Below the pieces are notes generated by a model. That model was given only the letters and a program-made list of their open reading frames with translations, made no database searches and was not told the DNA's origin. A stretch of 53,621 nt of DNA from Desulfurobacterium atlanticum (GTDB lineage Bacteria; Aquificota; Aquificia; Desulfurobacteriales; Desulfurobacteriaceae), in assembly GCF_900188395.1 (NCBI RefSeq), contig NZ_FZOB01000011.1, positions 1 to 53,621 on the forward strand. Reading direction: 5' to 3'. Position 1 is the stretch's first letter, and each line of letters opens with the position of its first letter. A program made the position numbers and the translations under genes. This document shows, one piece after another, positions 18,661-28,925 of the stretch.

Positions 18661-21393
18661 CTGATAAGCCTCCTCTCATCTTTTTCTCTATTTCCTTTAT
18701 CCTTTCAAGAGCTTTCAGCCCTTCAGGAGATTTCCCTTTAATTTTAAACACTTTTCTGTATAACTTCAAAGCTTGCTCATACTTACCCTGAGACTCAAGA
18801 ATTGATGCAGCTTTATAAATAGCTGTTGAATTCCATGGTTCAGAACCAATCTCATAGTGAATTTTCAGATAGTTCATAACAGCACTATCAACGTCCCCTT
18901 TCTCCTCCTGAACTGTAGCAAGCCAGAAAAGAGACTCTGCTTTCTGCTCCTTCTTTTTAGCCTTCCTGTAGGCTTCTTTTAAAAGCTTCTCAGCGTCATC
19001 CCTTTTCCCCTTTTTATCAAGGAAAAGGGCAAGATTAACAAGGTCATCATAATCTATTTCAGAAAGATGCCCCTTATTCACTATGTAATTAAGAAGCCTC
19101 ATCGCATCTGTTTCTTTCCCGGCAAGCTTGTAAAGGGAAGCAAGCTGAGCGGCAAACTTTATCCGCTTGTCCTCTGGAAGATTCTCTATATCACTTACAG
19201 CCCTTCCAGCATTTAAAGCATCAAGAAGTCTTCCCTGCTTGTAGTAAATCTCCATCAGAAGGAAGTTTTTCACATCTTTTCTTTTTTCAGTATCCTCAGG
19301 AATCATGGATGCATCTTCAACTGCTCTTCTGTAGTTTTTCAACTTCAGGTCAATATCAACCATTCTCATAGCCGCAAAAGTTCTGATTTCAGGGTCGGAA
19401 GAACGTTCAACTGCCATTCTGTAAAGGCCATAAGCTTTTAAAAATCCTTTAGCATCATAGTAATCGTTTGCTTTCTCAATAAGAGCATGGATATCTGAAA
19501 GGGTGTTTTCAGGGTTGTAAGCTATAAACTCCGGATTGTTTAAAAGAAGAGTATCAAACTTACCAGAAACATAGGCATCATACTCTTCCATCTGCTGAGC
19601 AAATTTTGCTATTTCAGGAGTAGATGCTACAGCCTTTAAAAGGGAAAGATAGTAAAACCTCTTTTCAGGCGATTTTTCAATGGTCGCAAGGGTGTAAAGA
19701 AGAACCATCTTTTCAACTTCGCTAACTCTTGAAAGCAGACTTTTCATAAGTTTTTTATTGCCTGCAATCACTCCATACATCGTTGCTACCGTGGGTTCTT
19801 TAGGTGGAGAAACTTTCTTTATCAGTTTTGTTTTCCCGAGTTTTGAGGAAAGGTAAAATAGCCTTCCGTAATCAACATAAGCAAATAGTCTGTTATTATT
19901 TAGCTTTAATCTTAAATATTCAAAAGCCACATCCAATTTTCCGTTTAAAGCTTTATCAAGAATGAAAAAGTGGAACGCCTCATCGTCTTTGAAAATTATT
20001 GGCTTTAAAACCTTTTCACTTTTCCCATACTCTCTGGCAAAATAGTAAGCTTTTCCTAAAAGCTTGCGAAGTAAAGGAGTGTCCATCTTAAACTGCTCTT
20101 TCCCATACTCAAGAACTTTAACAGCAGGAGAAAAATCCCCTTTTAAAATTAAGGCCCTTGCATAAGGAATGATTGAAGCTTTATAGTAGGGAGTTCGCTG
20201 ATAACTGTTTGAAATCCGGGAATACACCATTACCCCGATATCTTTATTTATTCCGGCTGTTTCACCTATAATGTAAAGAGTTCTTGGAGTTAAGTATCTA
20301 TCTCTCTTTACAGCAACGGCCTGTTTTAAATAATCAAAAGCTTTATCAAACTTTCCTGACTCATAAAAGAAGAAACCAGCATCGTGATAATTAACTCCAT
20401 TAACAGACTCATCGGCAAAAGTGGAAAATGTGTAGAGGAGCGCCTTATAGTAATACTCAGGATAGTATTTTTTGACAGCATCAGGGTCTATTTTCCCTTT
20501 GAAGAAATCAATAGCAACCTTTAAACTTTCAGGAACAGCAGGTTTTTTAACACTCATTCCAAGTTCTTCAAAAGCCTTCTTTTTAAGACCAAGCTTGAAA
20601 TAAGCCCAGGCTCTAAGGAATTTTGCCTCTTTTGAATTAAGTTTCCTTGCAAGTTTTAAAGCTTTACCATACTCTCCCTGAAGGTAATACACTTTTGCAA
20701 GTTCAAAAAGAATCTCCGGAGATTTATCTTTCGCATAAAGTTTTTGAAGCCTTAAAACTGCATCTGCATATTTACCCTTTGAAATCAGATACCTGACATA
20801 CGGAAGGGCAAATTTTTCCTTATTAAGCCAGTCTCCGTAATTTGCAAAAAGATAATCTGTTATATCCTGCCTTTTGTATTTAACAGCTTCTTCAGCAAAT
20901 TTTTCAAGAAAACCGCTCTCCGCAAGGGCTCCTTTTATATCAACATTTTTCTCACCAAGGGTTAAAAGATAAAACTTATCATCAACAGAAAGTGGAAAAT
21001 CTGAAATTACCCTTAAAAATTCAACTTTACCATTTACCGACAACGCCAGAAAACTGTTTTTATCAAAGCTTTCTTTAAATGGCTTTCCAGACTTTATATC
21101 AACAAAAAGTTTTGCCGCAAGAAGAACCCCGCGATGATATGAAGGATATTTAGCCTCCCATATCTTGATAAGCTTCTTTAAACTACCAACATCTCCCGTT
21201 TTTACGAAAGTTTCAGCCATCGGAACAAGATAATTTTTAAGGTCAAAAGAAGGGCTCTCATTTAAAATCTGAGAAAAGGTTTGACCGGCAAGGTCATACA
21301 TTCCATCTCTATAAAGTTAAGCCCAAAATTTATATCTGCTGAAAATGATGTTGTTGAAAGAGATAAAAGGACAATTAATAGAATTTTTCTCAT
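18641..21393 (-). CDS. Secreted TPR-repeat protein, apparent single-base frameshift near its start
   Basis: The main frame (18641-21301) encodes 886 aa of tandem TPR-like helical pairs (for example ILFELAKVYYLQGEYGKALK and AIYKAASILESQGKYEQALK), probably a periplasmic or outer-membrane-associated scaffold. Upstream, an ATG at 21391-21393 with GGGAG six bases before it starts a classic signal peptide (MRKILLIVLLSLSTTSFSA) in another frame. One extra T in the short T-run at 21313-21315 would join them as ADINFGLNFYRDGMYDLAG, the usual start of such proteins. So the gene is either disrupted or there is a sequence error. Ligand unknown; it is cotranscribed with DUF507 and the ftsB-like gene. Confidence 0.8.
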
Positions 21394-21425
21394 TTTTTAC
21401 TCCCTGTTTAAGCTCGCAGGTATAA

Positions 21426-21433
21426 ATTATACT
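21426..21433. promoter_or_regulatory. Divergent -10 elements for uvrB and the TPR gene
   Basis: The 45-base gap contains TATAAT on the minus strand (21431-21426), about 33 bases before the signal-peptide ATG. It also has TATACT on the plus strand (21428-21433), only five bases before the uvrB ATG. The overlapping -10 elements suggest that the two promoters compete. Confidence 0.5.
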
Positions 21434-21438
21434 CTACT

Positions 21439-23424
21439 ATGAGTATATTTAAAGTTAAATCTCCATTTACACCTAAAGGCGACCAGCCTAAAGCGATAAA
21501 AGAGCTGTCAGAAGGAATAAAAGAAGGACTTAAATACCAGACCCTTCTTGGAATTACAGGAAGCGGAAAAACCTACACAATTGCCAAAGTTATTGAAGAA
21601 GTTCAAAAACCCACACTTGTAATATCCCACAACAAGACCCTTGCAGCTCAGCTCTACCATGAGCTTAAAAATTTCTTCCCGGACAATGCTGTTGAGTATT
21701 TTATAAGCTACTACGACTACTACCAGCCGGAAGCCTACATCCCAAACAGGGATGTTTACATAGAAAAAGACTGCTCAATAAATCCTGTAATAGACAGAAT
21801 GAGACACTCTGCCACAGTATCACTACTTACAAGAAGAGATGTTATCGTTGTCTCTTCAGTCTCCTGTATCTACGGCCTTGGTTCCCCAAACTTCTACTCA
21901 AACCTTGCACTACGATTTACGGTAGGAGAGGAGATAGACAGGGATAAAGCTATAAGAAAACTGGTAAATCTCGGATATGAAAGAAGTGAATTTGAAATGC
22001 GCCCGGGAATTTTCAGAGTAAAAGGGGATGTGATAGACATTTTTCCGGCTGATGTTGAAGACCGCTATATCAGAATAGAGTTTTTCGGAGATGAAGTGGA
22101 TTCCATAACAGAACAGGACTATTTTGACAGGAAAGTGTTGAGAAGATTTAATGAATATACAGTTTATCCAGCATCCCACTATGTTACCCCTTATGAACAG
22201 ATAGTAAAAGCAGTAAACTCAATAGAAAGGGAACTTGAGGAGAGAATAGAGTTTTTTCTCTCTCAGGATAAGATTGTAGAAGCAAAAAGGATAGAGCAGA
22301 GAACAAGATATGACATGGAACTTCTTCTTGAGATAGGCCACTGCAAGGGAATAGAAAACTACTCAAGGCACCTTGACGGGAGAGCGCCAGGTGAACCGCC
22401 CTTTACCCTTCTTGATTATTTTCCTGATGATTTTCTCGTTGTTATAGATGAATCACACGTAACCATCCCCCAGATAAAGGCGATGTGGCGGGGAGACAGA
22501 GCAAGAAAACACAACCTGATAGAACACGGTTTTCGCCTGCCTTCTGCTTACGACAACAGACCCTTAAACTTTGAAGAGTTTCTTGAAAGAGTTAATCAGG
22601 CTATTTTTGTCTCTGCAACTCCGGGACCGTTTGAGCTTGATGTTTCTGAAAAAGTTGTGGAACAGATAATAAGACCAACAGGACTGCTTGACCCTGAAAT
22701 TGAAGTTAGAAAAACTGAAGGACAGATGGAAGACCTTCTCTCAGAAATAAGGAAAAGGATAGAAAGAAATGAAAGAACACTTATCACAACTCTTACCAAG
22801 AAAACTGCAGAAGAGCTAACAGGATACTTGATAGACAAGGGAATAAAAACAAAGTACTTACACTCTGAAATAGATTCTGTTGAAAGAGTTGAGATAATAA
22901 GAGGGTTAAGAACCGGTGAATTTGATGTTCTTGTGGGAGTAAACCTTTTAAGAGAAGGGCTTGACCTGCCGGAAGTTTCCCTTGTTGCAATTCTTGACGC
23001 AGATAAGGAAGGATTTTTAAGGTCAACAACAGCACTTATCCAGACGATGGGTAGAGCGGCAAGAAACGTTAACGGAAAGGTTATTCTCTATGCTGACAGA
23101 ATAACCGACTCCATGAAAAAAGCCATTGAGGAAACAAACAGGAGAAGAAAACTTCAAAAAGAGTATAACGAAAAGCACGGTATAACACCTGAAACAGTAA
23201 AAAGAGAGATAGACTCAAGCATTCTTGAAGATGCCGGCCTTTCTCAGTTTTACACACTGAAAATTAAGAAAGAAGAAATGCCAAAAACAGAAGAAGAACT
23301 TTTTGAAGAGATTGCAAAGCTTGAAAAAGAGATGAAAGAAGCTGCGAAAAACTGGGAGTTTGAAAAAGCCGCAAAATTAAGAGACAGAATAAAAGAACTG
23401 AGAAAACTTATAGTTCCGGCATAA
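21439..23424 (+). CDS. uvrB: Excinuclease ABC subunit B
   Basis: 661 aa UvrB, the damage-verifying helicase-like subunit of nucleotide excision repair. Walker A GITGSGKT is at residues 38-45. The beta-hairpin [12 protein letters not shown] lies near 91-102. Further motifs are VVIDESHVT, the SATPGPFEL box, and GRAARN in the second RecA domain. The C-terminal UVR domain, [14 protein letters not shown], binds UvrC. No Shine-Dalgarno is seen near the ATG, and a -10 element lies just upstream, so a leaderless message is possible. Together with mfd at 6224 it supplies transcription-coupled repair. Confidence 0.97.
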   Translation: MSIFKVKSPFTPKGDQPKAIKELSEGIKEGLKYQTLLGITGSGKTYTIAKVIEEVQKPTLVISHNKTLAAQLYHELKNFFPDNAVEYFISYYDYYQPEAYIPNRDVYIEKDCSINPVIDRMRHSATVSLLTRRDVIVVSSVSCIYGLGSPNFYSNLALRFTVGEEIDRDKAIRKLVNLGYERSEFEMRPGIFRVKGDVIDIFPADVEDRYIRIEFFGDEVDSITEQDYFDRKVLRRFNEYTVYPASHYVTPYEQIVKAVNSIERELEERIEFFLSQDKIVEAKRIEQRTRYDMELLLEIGHCKGIENYSRHLDGRAPGEPPFTLLDYFPDDFLVVIDESHVTIPQIKAMWRGDRARKHNLIEHGFRLPSAYDNRPLNFEEFLERVNQAIFVSATPGPFELDVSEKVVEQIIRPTGLLDPEIEVRKTEGQMEDLLSEIRKRIERNERTLITTLTKKTAEELTGYLIDKGIKTKYLHSEIDSVERVEIIRGLRTGEFDVLVGVNLLREGLDLPEVSLVAILDADKEGFLRSTTALIQTMGRAARNVNGKVILYADRITDSMKKAIEETNRRRKLQKEYNEKHGITPETVKREIDSSILEDAGLSQFYTLKIKKEEMPKTEEELFEEIAKLEKEMKEAAKNWEFEKAAKLRDRIKELRKLIVPA

Positions 23425-23576
23425 GGCATAAAACTGTTTTAATTTTTTAGTTTTTAAAATTCTTCGCATATATATTGCGCATATAATCCACATCATTTAA
23501 ATTACTCTTTGCTGCTCCAATTAATGCTAAAATTTTTCCTATCACACCGTAGCATAAAATCGGGAGGTAAAAACAG

Positions 23577-24144
23577 ATGGAAAAGACCCATGTTGAAACA
23601 GACTTAAACGTTCAAAAAGAGATTCAGGAACTTCGCTCTCTTAATAAGAGATATTCCTGATTTTCCAAAACCTGGAATAGTTTTCAAAGATATTACTCCT
23701 CTCCTTCATAAACCGTGGGCAGTTCAGAAAGTTGTTGATTTCATAGGGAACAGATACATAGGAGCAGGTGTTGATATTGTAGCAGGAATTGAATCAAGAG
23801 GGTTCTTGCTCGCTTCAGCCCTTGCATATAAGATAGGAGCAGGACTTGCAATCATAAGAAAACCGGGAAAACTTCCCTATAAAACTGTAAGTGCCACATA
23901 CACACTGGAATATGGCGAAGACAAAATAGAAGTTCACGAGGATGCCATCCAGAAAGGAATGAAAGTTGTTCTTATAGATGATGTCCTTGCAACAGGCGGG
24001 ACTATGAGCGCAGCTATTGATTTAGTAGAAAAACTTGGCGGTAATATTGTAAGCGTCGATTTTCTCCTTGAACTAACATTTCTTGGAGGAAGAAAAAGAA
24101 TTGAGGATAGAGGCTATCCAGTATTTTCATTAATTAAATTTTAA
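23577..24144 (+). CDS. apt: Adenine phosphoribosyltransferase, apparent frameshift after codon 22
   Basis: APRT makes AMP from adenine and PRPP. An ATG at 23577 with GGGAGG upstream encodes MEKTHVETDLNVQKEIQELRSL, then the frame hits TGA at 23658-23660. Reading CTTATAAGA instead of CTTAATAAGA at 23640-23648 (one A fewer) continues as IRDIPDFPKPGIVFKDITP, the conserved APRT N-terminus. The rest is intact to TAA at 24144, with GIESRGFLLASALAYK, the PRPP-binding VVLIDDVLATGGTM loop and SVDFLLELTFLGGRKR. It is a disrupted gene or a sequence error. Without correction only a protein from the ATG at 23806 could be made, which would lack key residues. Confidence 0.85.
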
Positions 24145-24153
24145 TGGAGAGAA

Positions 24154-26070
24154 ATGAAACGCATTACCCATTTTATATTCATACTCTTACTTCTAATATC
24201 ATATAAAGCATTAGCTTCTCCTTCCTACAAGGAGAAGCTATTACCTGATTTTGCAACAACCGTTGTTGACAGAAACGGAAAAATTATAGGTTATTTCTTC
24301 TCTAAACATTTTAGACTTTACGCACCTATAGATGAAATACCTCAAAACCTGAAATTTGCAGTAATATCAGCAGAAGATGCCCGATTCTATGAACACAGAG
24401 GGATAGACCCCGTTGGACTTTTAAGAGCAGCAGTTAAGGATTTAACAGCAGGGAAAATAGTTCAGGGGGGGAGTACCATAACTCAGCAACTTGCAAAGCT
24501 TATATTTTTATCCCCTCAAAGAACTTTATCCAGAAAATTGAAAGAGATAGGTATAGCTAAAGAGCTTGAAAATAATCTTACAAAAGATGAAATACTGGAA
24601 CTTTATTTAAACTACGTATATCTGGGAAGTGGAGCTTACGGAGTAAAAGCTGCTGCAAAAGTGTTTTTCGGAAAAGACCTGAAAAACCTTACACTTACAG
24701 AATGCGCACTTCTTGCCGCTCTTATAAAAGGTCCTGGATACTACAACCCTTTTAAGTATCCCGAAAGAGCTTTAAGAAGAAGAAACTGGGTTCTGAAACA
24801 GATGTATGAAAACGGATACATAACAAAAAACATCTATCTTAATGCAGTAAGACAGCCCCTTGACATCTTACCTGCACCAGAAAAACCAAGAACAGCAGGA
24901 TATGACCTTGATTTTATCAAGTTTATGGCAAAAAGAGTTATTTCACAGAAAGAGATATATACCGGAGGACTTACAATCAAAACAACCCTTGACAGTAATC
25001 TTCAGGACTTTGCCCAGAAAACACTTTCAGAATATGCACAGAAATACTCTGAAAGTCATGAAATTCCAGACCTTCAGTGTGCTGGGATGGCAATGACCAG
25101 ATTTGGAGAAGTGCTGTTTGTCGTTGGAGGAACAGATTACAAAAAAACAAAACTAAACCGTGCATTTCAGATTTTAAGGCCTATAGGTTCTACGGCAAAG
25201 CCGATAACCTATCTTTCTGCATTCCAGAAAGGAATTTCCCCTTATGATTACATAGAGAACACACCAATAGAGCTTCCGATGGAAACAAAGGAAAAAAATG
25301 AAAAAGAACAAAAGTTCTGGCGACCTCAAAACTATTCAAGTAGATACAAAAAATACATTGAAGTTAAAGATGGATTGAGAAAATCCATAAATGTTGCCAC
25401 TATTCATCTTGCAATGATGATTCCCAAAACTGTAAAAGCAAACCTTAAGAAATTCCGATTTACAAACGGGGATTTCAATCTATCTTACGTGCTGGGAAGT
25501 TTTCCTTCAAATCTTTACAGGATAATCAGAGCTTTCTCGGCAATAGAGAACGGAGGAATTTTATACAAACCTTTTGTAATCAAAGAAATCAATAATAAGC
25601 ATGGAAATTTAATATACAAAGGAACTCCTTCTTTCACAAAAGTTGCCGATGCTAAAGATATAGCCATCCTGAGAACAATTCTTCAGGATGTTGTTAAAAA
25701 CGGAACAGCAAGAAGAATAGCATACCTTACAAATATGTTTGATGTGGCAGGAAAAACAGGAACCACCGACAACTGGAGAGATGCTTACTTTACAGGATTT
25801 ACAACATCCTTTGTAATGAGTGTATGGTACGGTAGGGACAGCTATAAAACCCTATGGAAGAGAGCTGACGGAGGGAGATTATCCGCTCCACCATGGGGAA
25901 AAATAGCACAAAAAATCTGTTCCGTTTACGGATGCGGAAAATTTACACCATCTTATGAAGAGATAGTTAAGAACGATTATCCTCTTCCGTCACTTCCTAT
26001 AAAATCGGAAATTGACACATTTCTCTCAACAACTTCAATAGATTCAAACAGTATAATTCCCGCCCTTTAA
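24154..26070 (+). CDS. Class A penicillin-binding protein (PBP1A family)
   Basis: 638 aa bifunctional peptidoglycan synthase anchored by an N-terminal hydrophobic helix (residues 5-22). The glycosyltransferase 51 domain has EDARFYEHRGID (catalytic Glu), QGGSTITQQLAK and YLNYVYLGSGAYGVKAAA. The transpeptidase domain has GSTAKP (SxxK with the nucleophile Ser), KSINVAT (SxN) and GKTGTTDN (KTG). The protein is shorter than E. coli PBP1A and lacks a large OB insert. GGAGAG precedes the ATG at 24154, nine bases after apt. Confidence 0.95.
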   Translation: MKRITHFIFILLLLISYKALASPSYKEKLLPDFATTVVDRNGKIIGYFFSKHFRLYAPIDEIPQNLKFAVISAEDARFYEHRGIDPVGLLRAAVKDLTAGKIVQGGSTITQQLAKLIFLSPQRTLSRKLKEIGIAKELENNLTKDEILELYLNYVYLGSGAYGVKAAAKVFFGKDLKNLTLTECALLAALIKGPGYYNPFKYPERALRRRNWVLKQMYENGYITKNIYLNAVRQPLDILPAPEKPRTAGYDLDFIKFMAKRVISQKEIYTGGLTIKTTLDSNLQDFAQKTLSEYAQKYSESHEIPDLQCAGMAMTRFGEVLFVVGGTDYKKTKLNRAFQILRPIGSTAKPITYLSAFQKGISPYDYIENTPIELPMETKEKNEKEQKFWRPQNYSSRYKKYIEVKDGLRKSINVATIHLAMMIPKTVKANLKKFRFTNGDFNLSYVLGSFPSNLYRIIRAFSAIENGGILYKPFVIKEINNKHGNLIYKGTPSFTKVADAKDIAILRTILQDVVKNGTARRIAYLTNMFDVAGKTGTTDNWRDAYFTGFTTSFVMSVWYGRDSYKTLWKRADGGRLSAPPWGKIAQKICSVYGCGKFTPSYEEIVKNDYPLPSLPIKSEIDTFLSTTSIDSNSIIPAL

Positions 26071-26094
26071 ACTCTAATAAAATCCTCCTAAGAT

Positions 26095-26122
26095 TTGAAT
26101 TCCACAATAAAACTGCTAAAAT
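26095..26122 (+). promoter_or_regulatory. Candidate sigma-70 promoter of the diguanylate cyclase-atp operon
   Basis: TTGAAT (26095-26100), 16 bases, then TAAAAT (26117-26122). The gene start at 26149 lies about 20 bases after the expected transcription start. This makes an initiation codon at 26095 (also TTG) unlikely, as it would be inside the -35 element. Confidence 0.55.
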
Positions 26123-26148
26123 TCCACCGAACAAATTCGGGGAATAGA

Positions 26149-27633
26149 TTGAAAAGAAAAGGAGTAAATTCGCTAACAAAAAAATCTTTACTGCTTCTCT
26201 TAGTTATGACTCTATTTTCTCTTGGACTTTCCTTATCGTTGGAAATATGGTTCTCTAAAAAACTGTTTTGCCAAATTAAAATTAAAGAGAAAAGAAGGAT
26301 AGAACAGGCTTTTCCCACCCTAATCCAACTACATGAAAACCGTATAGGAAATATGCTAAACAGTTTCGGAATGTGGGATGAAATGTATGAAAACGTAAAA
26401 AAGAAAAATACCAAGTGGTTAAGAGAAATGTTTGAAGATGACGAAATGGTAACAACACAATTTGAAATATACGGAGTGTATAACGAAAAGGGAGAAGCCG
26501 TATATGTAAACCAACCTTTCTTTAACAAAAATGAAGTAAAACAAATAATAACCTACTTACGAAAGAATTTTAGAAAAGGGGACATGGCAAAACCGCTAAC
26601 ATTCTTCTTGTGGAAGGAAAAAGAAAACCTTTATCACGTTGGAATACTACCACTATCTGACAGTTACGGTTACATAAAAAGCTTTGGTTTTATATATTTT
26701 GGAACCTTATTCTCAAAAAAGGAAATTAAAGAAGCGGAAAAGCTTCTTTCAGTTAAAATGAAAGTTTTTAGCACAAGGCACCAGTTAAAAAAAGATAAAA
26801 CCGAAATTACTACCATGCCCCTTAAAAATCTTTTTGGAGAAACTGTAGCTTTATTAAAGGTATATGAAGGAAATATTTTAACCTCTTTCTTCCATAACAT
26901 AAAACATACTTTAATAATTATAGCAATTATACTGATAACATCATACACTATCATTTTCCTGATAATTTCACGGAAATTCTCAAACACAGTAAGAGAAATT
27001 CTTAAAGAGATAGCAATCTCCCTTGAAGAACTATCAAAAGGAAACTTTAATGCACTTAAAAACCTTGAGAAAATTTCCTCAAGAAAAGATGAACTCGGAA
27101 TACTCACAGAAAACATTAAAAACGTCGGAGAGCAGCTATCTAAAAACCTTCTAACAGACCCTTTAACTGGAAGTTACAATAGACTATATTTCATAAAAAA
27201 ACTTGAAGAAGATATAGAAAGGGCAAAAAGAGAGAAAACTCCCCTTGCATTTGCAATTATAGACCTTGATGATTTTAAAAATATAAATGATACATACGGA
27301 CATAAAACGGGAGACCTTGTATTAAAAGAGTTTGTAAAAACTGCAAAAAACTGTATAAGAAAAATAGATACTTTAGCAAGAGTTGGTGGAGAAGAGTTTG
27401 CCCTGATATTTCCATCCGCAAATATAGATGCAGCAAGAAAAATAGTTGACAGGATAAGAAAAAACTTAAAACCGATAAAAACTGAAGACAATAGACATAT
27501 TTCTTTAACCTTCAGTTGTGGTATCACGTCCTTCAAAAAAAATGATAATGTTGATACAATCTACCATCGTGCAGACATAGCCCTTTACAGAGCAAAAGAA
27601 AAAGGAAAAAACAGAACAGAAGTTGAGGAGTAA
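26149..27633 (+). CDS. Membrane diguanylate cyclase with CHASE4-like periplasmic sensor
   Basis: About 494 aa from a TTG at 26149, preceded by GGGGAA. A TM helix (~residues 12-32) leads into a periplasmic domain (~35-245) with SFGMWDEMYENV, typical of CHASE4 sensors. A second TM (~248-275) and a HAMP-like linker with EELSKGNF follow. The GGDEF domain begins at LTDPLTGSYNRLYF, contains FKNINDTYGHKTGD and the active-site GGEEF, and has an RxxD inhibitory site (RKID) five residues before it. It should make cyclic di-GMP under product inhibition. Its stop overlaps the start of the next gene (TAATG), linking it to the ATP synthase F0 genes. Confidence 0.9.
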   Translation: MKRKGVNSLTKKSLLLLLVMTLFSLGLSLSLEIWFSKKLFCQIKIKEKRRIEQAFPTLIQLHENRIGNMLNSFGMWDEMYENVKKKNTKWLREMFEDDEMVTTQFEIYGVYNEKGEAVYVNQPFFNKNEVKQIITYLRKNFRKGDMAKPLTFFLWKEKENLYHVGILPLSDSYGYIKSFGFIYFGTLFSKKEIKEAEKLLSVKMKVFSTRHQLKKDKTEITTMPLKNLFGETVALLKVYEGNILTSFFHNIKHTLIIIAIILITSYTIIFLIISRKFSNTVREILKEIAISLEELSKGNFNALKNLEKISSRKDELGILTENIKNVGEQLSKNLLTDPLTGSYNRLYFIKKLEEDIERAKREKTPLAFAIIDLDDFKNINDTYGHKTGDLVLKEFVKTAKNCIRKIDTLARVGGEEFALIFPSANIDAARKIVDRIRKNLKPIKTEDNRHISLTFSCGITSFKKNDNVDTIYHRADIALYRAKEKGKNRTEVEE

Positions 27634-27872
27634 TGAAGGAGAAAAAACGGTTTAAGATTACACAGGAAGATATTAAAACAGCTTCACTATCAAGCGTTGC
27701 CTTGAGTTTTGTCTTTGCAGTTGCAATAGGTTTTTTTATAGGTTACTATCTTGATAAGTGGCTTGGAACAAAACCGTGGATGACTCTTTTCTGGTTATTC
27801 ATCGGGATAGCTGCTGGTTTTAAAAACATCTATATGGCCGTTCAGGATGGATATGACAGAAAAAAATTTTGA
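27633..27872 (+). CDS. AtpZ/AtpI-type small F0F1 ATPase accessory protein
   Basis: 79 aa with two transmembrane helices (about residues 21-40 and 48-65) joined by YYLDKWLGTKPWM, the D-x-x-x-G-T-x-P/W loop of the PF09527-like ATPase gene 1/AtpZ family. Such proteins accompany F-type ATP synthase operons and have been linked to assembly and Mg/Ca handling. The ATG overlaps the cyclase stop codon, and GAGGAG serves as ribosome site. Its end overlaps the next gene by 26 bases. Confidence 0.85.
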   Translation: MKEKKRFKITQEDIKTASLSSVALSFVFAVAIGFFIGYYLDKWLGTKPWMTLFWLFIGIAAGFKNIYMAVQDGYDRKKF

Positions 27873-28266
27873 ATTAAAAGTTTTAAAGATTCTGGCTATG
27901 GTTTCTTTTTTCGGAGTGGTTCCATTTGGTATATATTCAAAGCTGTCCGTTGCAAAAATATTATGGTTCATCTACGGAACATCGGTAATTTACCTGGATT
28001 ACATATTTCTGGCAAGATTTTCATCACAATGGCGAAAAAAAATAATTCAAGGCAATAAAGGAACAGGGGGATCCTTTATATTAAAATACTTCGTTATAAT
28101 ACCTTTACTCTATGCAGGAATCAGGGTTGCACCACAGCACATCTTTGCTATAATTAGCGGTGCTGTATGGGCAACTTTCGCCTTTATTATAACTACAATC
28201 ATAATCTTAAAGGAGAGGAGCGGATGGAACACGGAGGAGCATCAGGATTCATCACATGGCCAGTAG
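27847..28266 (+). CDS. atpI: ATP synthase I-like protein
   Basis: 139 aa with four predicted hydrophobic helices, a short charged loop (SSQWRKKIIQGN) and a charged C-terminal tail. Position and topology fit AtpI (ATP synthase protein I), an assembly chaperone for the c-ring placed before atpB. Sequence conservation in this family is low, so the name rests largely on context. It overlaps atpB by 43 bases. Confidence 0.7.
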   Translation: MDMTEKNFELKVLKILAMVSFFGVVPFGIYSKLSVAKILWFIYGTSVIYLDYIFLARFSSQWRKKIIQGNKGTGGSFILKYFVIIPLLYAGIRVAPQHIFAIISGAVWATFAFIITTIIILKERSGWNTEEHQDSSHGQ

Positions 28267-28892
28267 TTTACTGGACATGGATAACCATGGCTTTTGTTAT
28301 CTTCATCTCATACCTGGTTTCAAGAAATCTCAAAAAAATACCAGGTAAACTCCAGTATCTTTTTGAAGCTTTTGTTGGTTTTATAGCCGGCGTTCTGGCC
28401 GATGCTTTAGGAGAGGAAAAAGGCTTATCCTTCCTATCGCTTGTAGGAGGACTTGCGTTCTTTATCCTTTCTTTAAACCTTGTAGGACTTGTTCCGGGAG
28501 CAATACAGCCTACATCAAACCTTAATACAACAGTAGGACTTGCACTTATATCCTTCTTCGCCTACAACATTGTTGCTGTTAAAGAGCAGGGACTTTTAAA
28601 CTACCTAAAACATTTCCTGGGACCTGTTAAGGCCCTTGCACCTTTAATGCTGCCTATTGAAATTGTTTCTCACCTATCAAGAATTTTATCACTATCTCTT
28701 CGTCTCTTTGGAAACATGTTCGGTGACGAGATGATTGTCTGGGTTCTACTAAAAATGGTTCCTTTACTTGTTCCTGTATTCGGGCTTGCAATTGTATTTG
28801 GTAACAGCTTCTTACAGACTTATATTTTCTGTATGTTGACAGTTGTTTATCTATCACTTGCAGTACACCACGAAGAAGAGGAAGAACACTAA
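28224..28892 (+). CDS. atpB: ATP synthase F0 subunit a
   Basis: 222 aa. The essential helix contains SLSLRLFGNMFGDEM with the conserved Arg that faces the c-ring, and the C-terminal helix has GNSFLQTYIFCMLTVVYL. I take the ATG at 28224, preceded by AAAGGAGAGGAG; the in-frame ATG at 28167 has no ribosome site and would add an unrelated leader. It lacks the long N-terminus of mitochondrial forms. It forms the proton half-channels with subunit c, encoded 33 bases downstream. Confidence 0.95.
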   Translation: MEHGGASGFITWPVVYWTWITMAFVIFISYLVSRNLKKIPGKLQYLFEAFVGFIAGVLADALGEEKGLSFLSLVGGLAFFILSLNLVGLVPGAIQPTSNLNTTVGLALISFFAYNIVAVKEQGLLNYLKHFLGPVKALAPLMLPIEIVSHLSRILSLSLRLFGNMFGDEMIVWVLLKMVPLLVPVFGLAIVFGNSFLQTYIFCMLTVVYLSLAVHHEEEEEH

Positions 28893-28925
28893 AACAACAC
28901 TACTTGAAGTTTACGGAGGTATAGG

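Noticed and set aside
21310-21320. Programmed -1 frameshift in the TPR gene
   Set aside because: There is no X-XXY-YYZ slippery heptamer and the T-run has only three bases; an indel or sequence error is simpler.
23465-23479. Dyad CGCATATATATTGCG between uvrB and apt as an operator
   Set aside because: The arms are only four bases long in very AT-rich DNA; no regulator can be linked to it.
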